This document shows, piece by piece, positions 1 to 5,606 of a DNA stretch of 5,606 nucleotides (the stretch's first letter is position 1; each line of letters starts with the position of its first letter). The stretch is from Burkholderiales bacterium (GTDB lineage: Bacteria; Pseudomonadota; Gammaproteobacteria; Burkholderiales; Burkholderiaceae_C), in the NCBI GenBank assembly GCA_005793295.1, contig SXSX01000231.1, forward strand, positions 1 through 5,606. Direction: 5' to 3'. A program made the position numbers and the translations under genes. The notes under the pieces are model-generated. The model made no database searches. It saw only the letters and a program-made list of their open reading frames with translations, and was not told the DNA's origin.

Positions 1-188
1 ACATTGAGAACTTCACCAATCGCACGCCATACCCCACACTGCACTTGCTGCGCGAAGCCAGTATTGATAAAGCGGTGCAGGCCTATCCCGATGCGTCGCT
101 CATCTTTGAACGCAACATGGAGGTGTTGAATAAGTTGGGGCATCAAGGATGGTCCAAGTTGGGTATCGTTTCACGACTGCACAATTAA
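1..188 (+). CDS. DUF1415 family protein, C-terminal fragment
   Basis: This is the 3' end of a gene whose start lies left of the window; the first whole codon begins at base 3 and the TAA stop is at 186-188. The 61 visible residues include N-R-T-P-Y-P-T-L-H-L-L-R-E-A-S-I-D, then Y-P-D-A-S-L-I-F-E-R-N, then L-G-H-Q-G-W near the end. I recognise this from memory as the conserved C-terminal block of DUF1415 proteins, which are about 180-200 residues long and whose function is not established. The stop lies only three bases before the next start codon, so the two genes probably share a transcript. The fragment ends normally and shows no sign of decay. Family assignment is by pattern recognition; a Pfam search of the full gene would settle it. 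Confidence 0.72.
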   Translation, partial: IENFTNRTPYPTLHLLREASIDKAVQAYPDASLIFERNMEVLNKLGHQGWSKLGIVSRLHN

Positions 189-191
189 CCA

Positions 192-1094
192 ATGTCCAAA
201 CACAAACCCGCCGCCGCTTCCAAGTCTCAAGACCCAAGTTCACAGCTCGACTTGCGCCCTGGCCAGTCCATCGAGTTGCTCAAAGAACTGCACATCCTCA
301 CCCGAGACGGTAAGCTAAACCTTGATTCGCGTCGCAAGCTCAAGCAGGTGTATCACCTGTTTCAGTTCATCGAAAAGCTTTTGAAAGAACTGCCTGCCAG
401 CGAGCAAGGCCCCACCTTGGCTGACCACGGCGCGGGCAAGTCGTATTTGGGTTTCATCATTTACGACTTGTTTTTCAAAGCCCTGGGGAAGGGCAGTATT
501 TACGGCATTGAGTCGCGCAGCGAGTTGGTGGCGTCGTCCCAAGCACTGGCGCAGCGCTTGGGCTTTGAGCGCATGAAGTTTCTCAATCTCAGCGTGGCCG
601 AGTCCGCACACAGCGATGCTTTGCCCGAACAGATTGACATGGTCACCGCACTTCACGCATGCGACACCGCCACTGACGACGCGATTGCGTTTGGCTTGCA
701 AAAGAAGGCCAAATACATGGTGCTCGTGCCATGCTGCCAAGCCGAACTGGCGCGTGCGCTTAACCAAAATAAAGCGCTCAATTTGCAGCGCACGCCACTG
801 GCCGAGCTGTGGCGTCACCCACTCCACACACGCGAGATGGGCAGTCAACTTACCAATGTGCTGCGTTGTTTGTACCTAGAAGCGATGGGCTACCAAGTAA
901 CCGTGACCGAGCTGGTGGGCTGGGAGCACAGCATGAAAAACGAACTTATTTTGGCAAAATATACGGGGCAGAAAAAACGGAGTTCAGCTGAACGTTTACA
1001 GGCCTTGCTTTGCGAATTCGGTTTGGAGTCTCTGCTTGACACACGGTTTACATTGTCAAAAGACAATAGCTATGACAACCAAAAGACGGCTTAG
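192..1094 (+). CDS. SAM-dependent methyltransferase, Methyltransf_32 type
   Basis: A 300-residue class I (Rossmann-fold) methyltransferase, probably cytoplasmic. The SAM-binding motif I is D78-H-G-A-G-K-S-Y-L86, and the acidic residue ending strand 2 is E107 in I-Y-G-I-E. A conserved L-H-A-C-D-T-A-T-D-D block sits at 154-163, V-P-C-C-Q at 179-183, and the closing strands include N-E-L-I-L-A-K-Y at 250-257. The H-A-C-D and P-C-C blocks are typical of the Methyltransf_32 family, which includes eukaryotic RRNAD1/METTL25-like proteins. The substrate of bacterial members is not established to my knowledge; RNA or protein would be a guess. Residues 1-20 look unstructured and the last 14 or so look like a nonconserved tail. 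The ATG at 192 is the best start: the next in-frame Met (M128) would remove motif I. No good Shine-Dalgarno precedes it, which fits translational coupling to the DUF1415 gene ending at 188. Confidence 0.85.
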   Translation: MSKHKPAAASKSQDPSSQLDLRPGQSIELLKELHILTRDGKLNLDSRRKLKQVYHLFQFIEKLLKELPASEQGPTLADHGAGKSYLGFIIYDLFFKALGKGSIYGIESRSELVASSQALAQRLGFERMKFLNLSVAESAHSDALPEQIDMVTALHACDTATDDAIAFGLQKKAKYMVLVPCCQAELARALNQNKALNLQRTPLAELWRHPLHTREMGSQLTNVLRCLYLEAMGYQVTVTELVGWEHSMKNELILAKYTGQKKRSSAERLQALLCEFGLESLLDTRFTLSKDNSYDNQKTA

Positions 1095-1174
1095 CGCGTT
1101 ACTTTTTTGAGTGTTGTAATTTGCTATTGAATTGCATCTCGTTTTTTGTTTTTATTGTTTTAGGGAATTGAAGT

Positions 1175-1639
1175 ATGAAAATAATGATGTCTTTTAGCAT
1201 TGCAGTGTGTGCTATCGCTGTTTTGACGGCTTGCGCAAGCAGCAGCCCTGATGTAATTCGCCGTGAAGATGCGCAAATCATGTCTCAAATACAAGATGGG
1301 GTGGTCATCTCCATTCGCCCCGTGATCGTGGACGGAAGCCAAAGCGGTATTGGTGCCGCGGCCGGTGGTGTCATCGGTGCTATTGGTGGCAGCGGTGGGA
1401 GCGGTGTCCAACGGGAGCAGCAAGTTTTGGGCGTTTTAGGTGCCGTCGCTGGCGCAGCAGTGGGCAATGCCATTGAGCGTTTAACCACGCGCGAAGAGGC
1501 GGTCGAAATCATTGTGCAACTTAAAAACGGAGACCGCCGCGCGATTGTTCAAGCCAAGGCAAGCGAAATTCTTGCTGCGGGTGATGCCGTGACCATCGTC
1601 GCGACGGGCAGCAAAGTCCGTGTTACCAAAAACAAATAG
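1175..1639 (+). CDS. Glycine-zipper outer-membrane lipoprotein, SlyB-like
   Basis: A 154-residue predicted lipoprotein. Residues 1-19 form a short signal peptide (K2, then a hydrophobic stretch) ending in the lipobox L17-T-A-C20, so C20 would be lipidated. Ala at +2 argues for sorting to the outer membrane. Residues 58-97 carry two glycine-rich helical hairpin halves, G-x-G-A-A-A-G-G-x-x-G around 58-68 and G-x-x-G-A-x-A-G-A-A-x-G around 86-97. This is the glycine-zipper 2TM pattern of SlyB and 17-kDa antigen proteins. Residues 107-151 look like a small beta domain (E-I-I-V-Q-L-K-N-G-D, then V-R-V-T-K). Family members are linked to envelope integrity, but no precise role can be inferred. The ATG at 1175 is supported by AGGGA at 1162-1166, eight bases upstream; ATGs at 1184 and 1187 would shorten the signal peptide. 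It is probably a single-gene unit behind an 80-base AT-rich gap in which I see no clear promoter. Confidence 0.82.
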   Translation: MKIMMSFSIAVCAIAVLTACASSSPDVIRREDAQIMSQIQDGVVISIRPVIVDGSQSGIGAAAGGVIGAIGGSGGSGVQREQQVLGVLGAVAGAAVGNAIERLTTREEAVEIIVQLKNGDRRAIVQAKASEILAAGDAVTIVATGSKVRVTKNK

Positions 1640-1661
1640 GCTGCGCGAACTCAGAGCCCCA

Positions 1662-1674
1662 TCCCCATATAATT
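1662..1674 (+). repeat. Left flanking box TCCCCATATAATT
   Basis: This 13-base sequence matches 2448-2460 (TCCCCAAATAATT) at 12 of 13 positions in the same orientation. The two copies bracket the transposase gene. The copy contains a perfect TATAAT hexamer. A looser relative, CCCC followed directly by AATTAAA, occurs at 2497-2507, and AATTAAA is also present here at 1671-1677. Confidence 0.55.
1668..1673 (+). promoter_or_regulatory. Candidate -10 box for the transposase gene
   Basis: TATAAT is a perfect sigma-70 -10 hexamer lying 25 bases before the GTG start. It would place transcription initiation near 1680 with a leader of about 20 bases. The -35 position (about 1644-1651, within CGCGAACT) does not resemble TTGACA and there is no extended -10 TG. 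If real, it is a weak promoter or depends on an activator. The hexamer is part of the left flanking repeat. Confidence 0.35.
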
Positions 1675-1698
1675 AAATGAAATTTTGGAAAAAATGAT

Positions 1699-2394
1699 GT
1701 GGCACGCTTACCCCGTTTAACGTTGCCAGGCTTTGCGCACCACATCATTCAGCGGGGAAATAACCGGCAGCCGATTTTTTTAGCCACTGCGGACTACCAA
1801 ATGATGCTGGATTTATTGGAAGAGAATTCCAGTAAATTCGAAGTAGTTATTCATGCGTATGTGTTGATGGGTAACCATTTCCACCTTCTTGCAACGCCTC
1901 AAACGGCTGACGGATTGGCCCAAATGATGCAGGCTGTCGGAAGGCGTTACGTTCGCTACTTCAATGATCGCCAAGGCCGTTCTGGAACCTTATGGGAAGG
2001 CCGCTTCAAATCAACCCTGATTCAGACAGACCGCTATTTGCTAGCCTGTATGGCGTATATCGATCTGAACCCTGTCCGCGCAGGTATGGTCGCGCAGGCT
2101 GGAGACTACCCTTGGTCATCGTTTGCCCATTTCGTTGGGCGAAGAACAGATCGGCTAATTACCCCCCACCCCTTGTTTTGGGAGCTAGGCAACACGCCGT
2201 TTGCCCGCGAGGCAGCATACGCGCAGCTGGTGCAAGCGGGCGTTAACTCGGTTGAGCAGTCAGCCTTGACCGATGCCACCCTGCGGGGCTGGGCCCTAGG
2301 TGAACCTGAATTTGTGGCCGATTTACAAAAGAGGACACAAAGACGCGCTAGCAAAGCGCTGGCAGGCAGACCGACGAAAGTCGCAAAACCATGA
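1699..2394 (+). CDS. REP-associated tyrosine transposase (RAYT), Y1/HUH family
   Basis: A complete 231-residue Y1 (IS200-like) transposase of the RAYT class, a single-strand DNA nuclease that cleaves and joins through a tyrosine. The N-terminus M-A-R-L-P-R, then H14-H-I-I-Q-R-G-N-N-R-Q-P, is typical of RAYTs. The metal-binding HUH motif is H60-F-H62 in M-G-N-H-F-H-L-L. The predicted catalytic tyrosine is Y120 in A-Y-I-D-L-N-P-V-R-A (119-128). G-T-L-W-E-G-R-F lies at 96-103 and Y-P-W-S-S at 137-141. The basic C-terminus (residues 211-230), with G-R-P-T-K, is also common in the class. All catalytic residues are present with no frameshift, so the protein should be functional. The GTG at 1699 fits the conserved N-terminus; the ATGs at 1694 and 1697 are in another frame, and an in-frame TGA at 1678 limits upstream extension. 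A weak TGGA lies about nine bases upstream. It sits between the lipoprotein gene and gltB, with palindromes on its right. Confidence 0.93.
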   Translation: MARLPRLTLPGFAHHIIQRGNNRQPIFLATADYQMMLDLLEENSSKFEVVIHAYVLMGNHFHLLATPQTADGLAQMMQAVGRRYVRYFNDRQGRSGTLWEGRFKSTLIQTDRYLLACMAYIDLNPVRAGMVAQAGDYPWSSFAHFVGRRTDRLITPHPLFWELGNTPFAREAAYAQLVQAGVNSVEQSALTDATLRGWALGEPEFVADLQKRTQRRASKALAGRPTKVAKP

Positions 2395-2426
2395 CCTCCT
2401 CGGTAACGCGTTTGAAGTTTTAAAAA

Positions 2427-2444
2427 ATTGAATAAAATTTCAAT
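2427..2444. repeat. AT-rich hairpin after the transposase gene
   Basis: ATTGAA (2427-2432) and TTCAAT (2439-2444) form a six-base-pair stem around TAAAAT. AAAATTTCA at 2434-2442 is also the exact reverse complement of TGAAATTTT at 1678-1686 just left of the transposase start. The stem is weak and not followed by a T-run, so it is not an intrinsic terminator on the + strand. Confidence 0.35.
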
Positions 2445-2447
2445 GCG

Positions 2448-2460
2448 TCCCCAAATAATT
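2448..2460 (+). repeat. Right flanking box TCCCCAAATAATT
   Basis: The partner of the 1662-1674 box, identical at 12 of 13 positions in direct orientation. It starts 53 bases after the transposase stop codon. Because GC-rich and AT-rich halves both match, simple AT bias does not explain it well. It could be a recognition site, a remnant of element duplication, or an imperfect duplication of the target. Confidence 0.55.
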
Positions 2461-2466
2461 TCGAAC

Positions 2467-2480
2467 ATCGGTATTCCGAT
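2467..2480. repeat. Short perfect hairpin ATCGG-TATT-CCGAT
   Basis: Five base pairs with a four-base loop, read directly from the sequence. It lies six bases after the right flanking box and three bases before the 21-bp palindrome. Together these form a tight run of foldable sequence, as is common in REP-type clusters. Confidence 0.4.
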
Positions 2481-2483
2481 TTA

Positions 2484-2504
2484 AATTGGAATCTGACCCC
2501 AATT
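2484..2504. repeat. 21-bp imperfect palindrome, candidate REP-like element
   Basis: AATTGG at 2484-2489 pairs with CCAATT at 2499-2504 around a centre at 2494; eight of ten symmetric positions are complementary. The two exceptions are A-C on the + strand but G-T wobbles on the - strand. The - strand (AATTGGGG, loop TCAGA, TTCCAATT) can therefore fold into an eight-pair stem. RAYT enzymes act on single-stranded palindromes, so this strand bias is relevant. From memory, GGGGTCAGA-type palindromes are often found beside Y1 transposases in proteobacteria; I could not check this. The end of the palindrome is 68 bases before the gltB start. Confidence 0.5.
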
Positions 2505-2532
2505 AAAGTGCTTGGAGTTTTTGCTGCAGTGC

Positions 2533-2545
2533 GGTAGGCTCTACC
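2533..2545 (+). other. Small hairpin in the gltB leader
   Basis: GGTAG (2533-2537) and CTACC (2541-2545) form a five-pair stem with loop GCT, 27 bases before the gltB start. It may be part of the gltB 5' untranslated region. It has no T-run after it, so it is not a terminator. I see no convincing promoter for gltB between 2395 and this point, and a role is unproven. Confidence 0.3.
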
Positions 2546-2572
2546 TCCATTTTCATTTTTCAGGAGTGCGCC

Positions 2573-5500
2573 ATGACTACGGCTGCCGAAATCAAGCATC
2601 TTCAAAACCACGGTCTGTATTCTTCTTCCAGTGAACACGATGCCTGTGGCGTTGGTTTTGTGGCCCATATCCGAGGCGAGAAGAGCCACAGCATTGTGAG
2701 CAACGCCCTTAAGATTTTGGAGAACTTGGATCACCGGGGTGCCGTCGGGGCGGATAAGTTAATGGGCGATGGCGCAGGGATATTGATCCAGCTTCCAGAT
2801 GCGCTGTACCGCGAAGAAATGGCCCGAACGGGCGAAGCGCCCAACGGATCCATCGGCGTAACGCTTCCCCCCGCAGGTGAATACGGCGTAGGCATGATTT
2901 TCTTACCCAAGGAACATGCATCGCGTTTGGCTTGCGAGCAAGAGATGGAACGTGCTATCAAGGTGGAGGGCCAGGTGTTGTTGGGTTGGCGTGATGTCCC
3001 CGTCAACAAAGACATGCCCATGTCTCCAACAGTGCGTGAAAAAGAACCTGTGATTCGCCAAGTATTTATTGGCCGTGGCAATGACGTGATTGTTCAAGAT
3101 GCGCTGGAGCGCAAGCTGTATGTCATTCGCAAAACCGCTAGTGCGGCCATTCAGCACCTGAACTTGAAGCACAGCAAGGAATATTACGTTCCGAGTATGT
3201 CGAGCCGAACAGTCATTTACAAAGGGCTGTTGCTGGCAGACCAAGTCGGTACCTATTTTTATGATCTGCAAGATGCCCGCTGCATATCCGCTTTGGGCTT
3301 GGTGCATCAGAGGTTCTCGACGAATACGTTTCCTGAGTGGCCTTTGGCGCACCCCTACCGCTATGTGGCGCACAACGGTGAGATCAACACGGTCAAAGGG
3401 AATTACAACTGGATGAAAGCCCGCGAGGGAGTGATGTCATCCCCGGTGCTCGCACAAGATTTACAGAAACTCTACCCCATCAGTTTCGCAGACCAATCTG
3501 ATACGGCGACATTCGATAATTGCTTGGAGCTTTTGACGATGGCGGGTTACCCCATCAGCCAAGCCATGATGATGATGATTCCCGAACCTTGGGAAAACCA
3601 CACCACCATGGATGAGCGGCGCAAAGCGTTTTACGAGTACCACGCAGCCATGTTGGAGCCGTGGGACGGCCCAGCGTCCATCGTGTTTACTGATGGTCGC
3701 CAAATTGGAGCAACCTTAGATCGCAATGGGCTGAGGCCATCGCGATATTGCATCACGGACGATGACTTGGTCATCATGGGCTCAGAATCGGGCGTGTTGC
3801 CTGTGCCTGAAAACAAAATTGTGCGTAAATGGCGCTTGCAGCCTGGGAAAATGTTCCTCATCGACTTAGAGCAAGGTCGGATGATTGACGATGAAGAACT
3901 GAAATCGGGTTTGGCAAACAGCAAACCCTACAAGCAGTGGATTGAAAATTTACGGATCAAATTAGACGACGTGGTCGGTGGCGGCGCGGAGCCGATCTTG
4001 AGTGATGCCGAGACAAGTTTATTGGATCGCCAACAAGCGTTTGGCTTTACCCAAGAAGACTTAAAGTTTCTGATTGCCCCGATGGCAACCGCCGGCGAAG
4101 AAGCCTTAGGCTCCATGGGTAACGACAGTCCACTGGCCGTTTTGAGTGACAAAAACAAACCGTTGTACAACTACTTTAAACAGCTGTTTGCCCAGGTCAC
4201 CAACCCACCGATTGACCCTATTCGTGAAGCAATCGTGATGTCGTTGGTGTCTTTTGTGGGGCCAAAGCCTAACCTACTCGATATCAACCAAGTGAATCCG
4301 CCCATGCGGCTGGAAGTTGCGCAGCCAGTACTCAACTTTGCTGACATGGCAAAGTTACGGGATATTGAGCGCCACACCCAAGGAAAATTCAGAAGCTACA
4401 CCTTAGATATCACCTACCCCGTGTCTTGGGGGCGTGAGGGCGTAGAAGCGAAATTGGCCTCGCTGTGTGCAGAAGCGGTTGATGCCATCAAGAGCGGCAA
4501 AAACATTCTCATCATCAGCGACCGCGCGATGTCGGCGACCCAAGTGGCTATTCCCGCACTGTTGGCCTTGTCGGCGATTCACCAGCACTTGGTCTTGGGT
4601 GGCTTGCGAACCACAGCAGGTTTGGTTGTAGAAACCGGAACCGCGCGTGAGGTCCATCATTTTGCGGTTCTCGCAGGTTACGGCGCAGAGGCGGTTCACC
4701 CCTACTTGGCGATGGAAACGTTGGCCCATGTGTGTAAAGACTTGCCAGGGGACCTGACCGCAGAAAAAGCCATTTACAACTACATCAAAGCGGTTGGTAA
4801 AGGCTTGTCAAAAATCATGTCCAAGATGGGCGTGAGTACCTACATGAGCTACTGCGGTGCGCAACTTTTTGAGGCGATTGGTCTGTCATCAGACATCATT
4901 TCAAAATACTTTACTGGAACCCCCAGCCGCGTCGAAGGCATTGGTGTTTTTGAAATTGCCGAAGAAGCGATTCGTACCCACAAAGCCGCCTTTGGCACAG
5001 ACCCGGTGCTGGCCAACGCATTAGATGCAGGTGGCGAATATGCTTGGCGTGCGCGGGGGGAAGAACACATGTGGACCCCCGACGCGATTGCCAAACTCCA
5101 ACACAGCACACGCGCCAATAATTGGAATACCTACAAAGAATACGCGCAGCTGATCAACGACCAAAGCCGCCGCCATCTCACCTTGCGCGGATTGTTCGAG
5201 TTCAAAATTGACCCGGCTAAAGCCATCTCGGTTGACGATGTCGAACCTGCCAAAGAGATCGTCAAACGCTTTGCCACAGGTGCGATGTCCTTAGGCTCCA
5301 TCTCCACGGAAGCCCACGCTACGCTGGCCATTGCCATGAACCGTATCGGCGGAAAAAGCAATACGGGCGAAGGCGGTGAAGACCCATTGCGATACCGCAA
5401 CGAACTCAAAGGCATCCCAATCCAACAAGGCCAGACCATGTCTGACCTCTTGGGCAAGGAAATCTTTGAAGTGGATTACGCCTTGAATGCGGGCGACTCC

Positions 5501-5606
5501 ATGCGCTCCAAAATTAAACAAGTAGCCTCGGGCCGGTTTGGGGTAACAGCGGAATACTTAAACAGCGCCGATCAAATTCAAATCAAAATGGCCCAAGGTG
5601 CCAAGC
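2573..5606 (+). CDS. gltB: Glutamate synthase large (alpha) subunit, N-terminal two-thirds
   Basis: The frame stays open for 1011 codons and runs off the right edge; the usual length is about 1500-1580 residues. With the GltD subunit this enzyme converts glutamine plus 2-oxoglutarate to two glutamates using NADPH. Residues 1-24 are the propeptide; C25 in H-D-A-C-G-V-G-F would become the N-terminal nucleophile of the class II glutaminase domain (about 25-430). Further marks are D53-H-R-G-A, H245-Q-R-F-S-T-N-T, A266-H-N-G-E-I-N, S309-D-T-A-T-F-D-N and R384-N-G-L-R-P-S-R-Y. The central domain begins around K529-P-L-Y-N-Y-F-K-Q-L-F. The FMN domain shows G903-A-M-S-L-G-S-I-S and G926-G-K-S-N-T-G-E-G-G-E-D. 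The rest of the FMN domain, the 3Fe-4S cysteines and the C-terminal GXGXG domain lie beyond the window. The start is set by AGGAG at 2562-2566, six bases before the ATG. No frameshift is present. Confidence 0.97.
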   Translation, partial: MTTAAEIKHLQNHGLYSSSSEHDACGVGFVAHIRGEKSHSIVSNALKILENLDHRGAVGADKLMGDGAGILIQLPDALYREEMARTGEAPNGSIGVTLPPAGEYGVGMIFLPKEHASRLACEQEMERAIKVEGQVLLGWRDVPVNKDMPMSPTVREKEPVIRQVFIGRGNDVIVQDALERKLYVIRKTASAAIQHLNLKHSKEYYVPSMSSRTVIYKGLLLADQVGTYFYDLQDARCISALGLVHQRFSTNTFPEWPLAHPYRYVAHNGEINTVKGNYNWMKAREGVMSSPVLAQDLQKLYPISFADQSDTATFDNCLELLTMAGYPISQAMMMMIPEPWENHTTMDERRKAFYEYHAAMLEPWDGPASIVFTDGRQIGATLDRNGLRPSRYCITDDDLVIMGSESGVLPVPENKIVRKWRLQPGKMFLIDLEQGRMIDDEELKSGLANSKPYKQWIENLRIKLDDVVGGGAEPILSDAETSLLDRQQAFGFTQEDLKFLIAPMATAGEEALGSMGNDSPLAVLSDKNKPLYNYFKQLFAQVTNPPIDPIREAIVMSLVSFVGPKPNLLDINQVNPPMRLEVAQPVLNFADMAKLRDIERHTQGKFRSYTLDITYPVSWGREGVEAKLASLCAEAVDAIKSGKNILIISDRAMSATQVAIPALLALSAIHQHLVLGGLRTTAGLVVETGTAREVHHFAVLAGYGAEAVHPYLAMETLAHVCKDLPGDLTAEKAIYNYIKAVGKGLSKIMSKMGVSTYMSYCGAQLFEAIGLSSDIISKYFTGTPSRVEGIGVFEIAEEAIRTHKAAFGTDPVLANALDAGGEYAWRARGEEHMWTPDAIAKLQHSTRANNWNTYKEYAQLINDQSRRHLTLRGLFEFKIDPAKAISVDDVEPAKEIVKRFATGAMSLGSISTEAHATLAIAMNRIGGKSNTGEGGEDPLRYRNELKGIPIQQGQTMSDLLGKEIFEVDYALNAGDSMRSKIKQVASGRFGVTAEYLNSADQIQIKMAQGAK

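Larger units (their letters stand above)
1662..2504 (+). mobile_element. Putative RAYT unit: transposase gene with flanking repeats
   Basis: The limits are provisional: from the left TCCCCATATAATT box to the end of the 21-bp palindrome on the right. Inside lie the complete RAYT gene and, on its right, the matching TCCCCAAATAATT box, two small hairpins and the palindrome. There are no long terminal inverted repeats and no DDE transposase, as expected for the Y1/HUH class. RAYT genes are typically single-copy, vertically inherited and flanked by REP palindromes rather than behaving as active insertion sequences. Whether this unit moves, or only its small palindromes do, cannot be told from one copy. 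True ends need comparison with a strain lacking it. Confidence 0.5.

Noticed and set aside
1095..1174. sigma-70 promoter for the lipoprotein gene (TTGAGT at 1107-1112)
   Set aside because: No acceptable -10 hexamer lies 16-18 bases downstream; TATTGA at 1125 is only 12 bases away.
1099..1512. Antisense open frames over the lipoprotein gene
   Set aside because: The + frame has a lipobox, a glycine zipper and a Shine-Dalgarno; the antisense products are low-complexity Pro/Thr/Ala-rich strings typical of reverse readings of Gly/Ala codons.
1639..1658. Possible terminator after the lipoprotein gene (GGCT ... AGCC)
   Set aside because: Only four pairs around a 12-base loop, and no T-run follows. 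Not a credible intrinsic terminator.
1651..1660. Degenerate left copy of the TCAGA/CCCC palindrome (TCAGAGCCCC)
   Set aside because: Similarity to the 2484-2504 palindrome requires a gap and lacks the AATTGG arm, so it does not stand as a second copy.
2412..2438. Promoter with TTGAAG and TAAAAT after the transposase gene
   Set aside because: The hexamers are partial matches with a 15-base spacer in an AT-rich stretch, where such matches are common by chance.
2106..2468. Antisense 120-residue frame over the 3' end of the transposase
   Set aside because: It has no recognisable motif and overlaps the conserved part of the Y1 transposase.
2545..2566. Anti-Shine-Dalgarno switch in the gltB leader (CTCC with GGAG)
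   Set aside because: Four base pairs over a 14-base loop, sharing one base with the GGTAG/CTACC hairpin. Too weak to claim a riboswitch or attenuator.
2709..5521. Many antisense open frames opposite gltB
   Set aside because: They overlap a single open + frame of 1011 codons with clear glutamate synthase motifs throughout, and none shows a recognisable protein family. They are shadows of the coding strand.

Overview
The window looks like a chromosomal segment of a betaproteobacterium, most probably Burkholderiales/Comamonadaceae. This rests on the style of the large glutamate synthase N-terminus, the DUF1415 and Methyltransf_32-type neighbours, and moderate-to-high GC coding sequence with AT-rich intergenic gaps. 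The taxonomic call comes from remembered family sequences, not from a search. All genes run on the + strand.

Layout from left to right. (1) Positions 1-188 hold the C-terminal end of a DUF1415-family protein. (2) Three bases later a complete 300-residue SAM-dependent methyltransferase of the Methyltransf_32 type begins at 192 and is probably co-transcribed with the first gene. (3) After an 80-base AT-rich gap comes a 154-residue outer-membrane lipoprotein with a glycine zipper (SlyB-like), 1175-1639. (4) At 1699-2394 lies an intact REP-associated tyrosine transposase (RAYT, Y1/HUH family) with a GTG start. (5) The 178 bases from 2395 to 2572 hold no gene but are dense in small repeats. They contain a TCCCCA(T/A)ATAATT box matching one upstream of the transposase, two short hairpins and a 21-bp imperfect palindrome. 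The gltB leader follows. (6) From 2573 to the window edge runs the first 1011 residues of gltB, the glutamate synthase large subunit. The frame is open throughout, with the class II amidotransferase domain, the central domain and the first part of the FMN domain.

The housekeeping part is ordinary: gltB makes glutamate from glutamine and 2-oxoglutarate, and its partner gltD would be expected beyond the edge. The lipoprotein and methyltransferase show no functional link to it. The part worth attention is the transposase module wedged directly upstream of gltB. Its gene is flanked by a near-identical 13-bp box, and its downstream side carries palindromes of the sort RAYT proteins are known to act on. 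That arrangement suggests a REP/RAYT-type unit whose right side lies within the 5' regulatory region of gltB. I found no rRNA, tRNA, CRISPR array or convincing intrinsic terminator.
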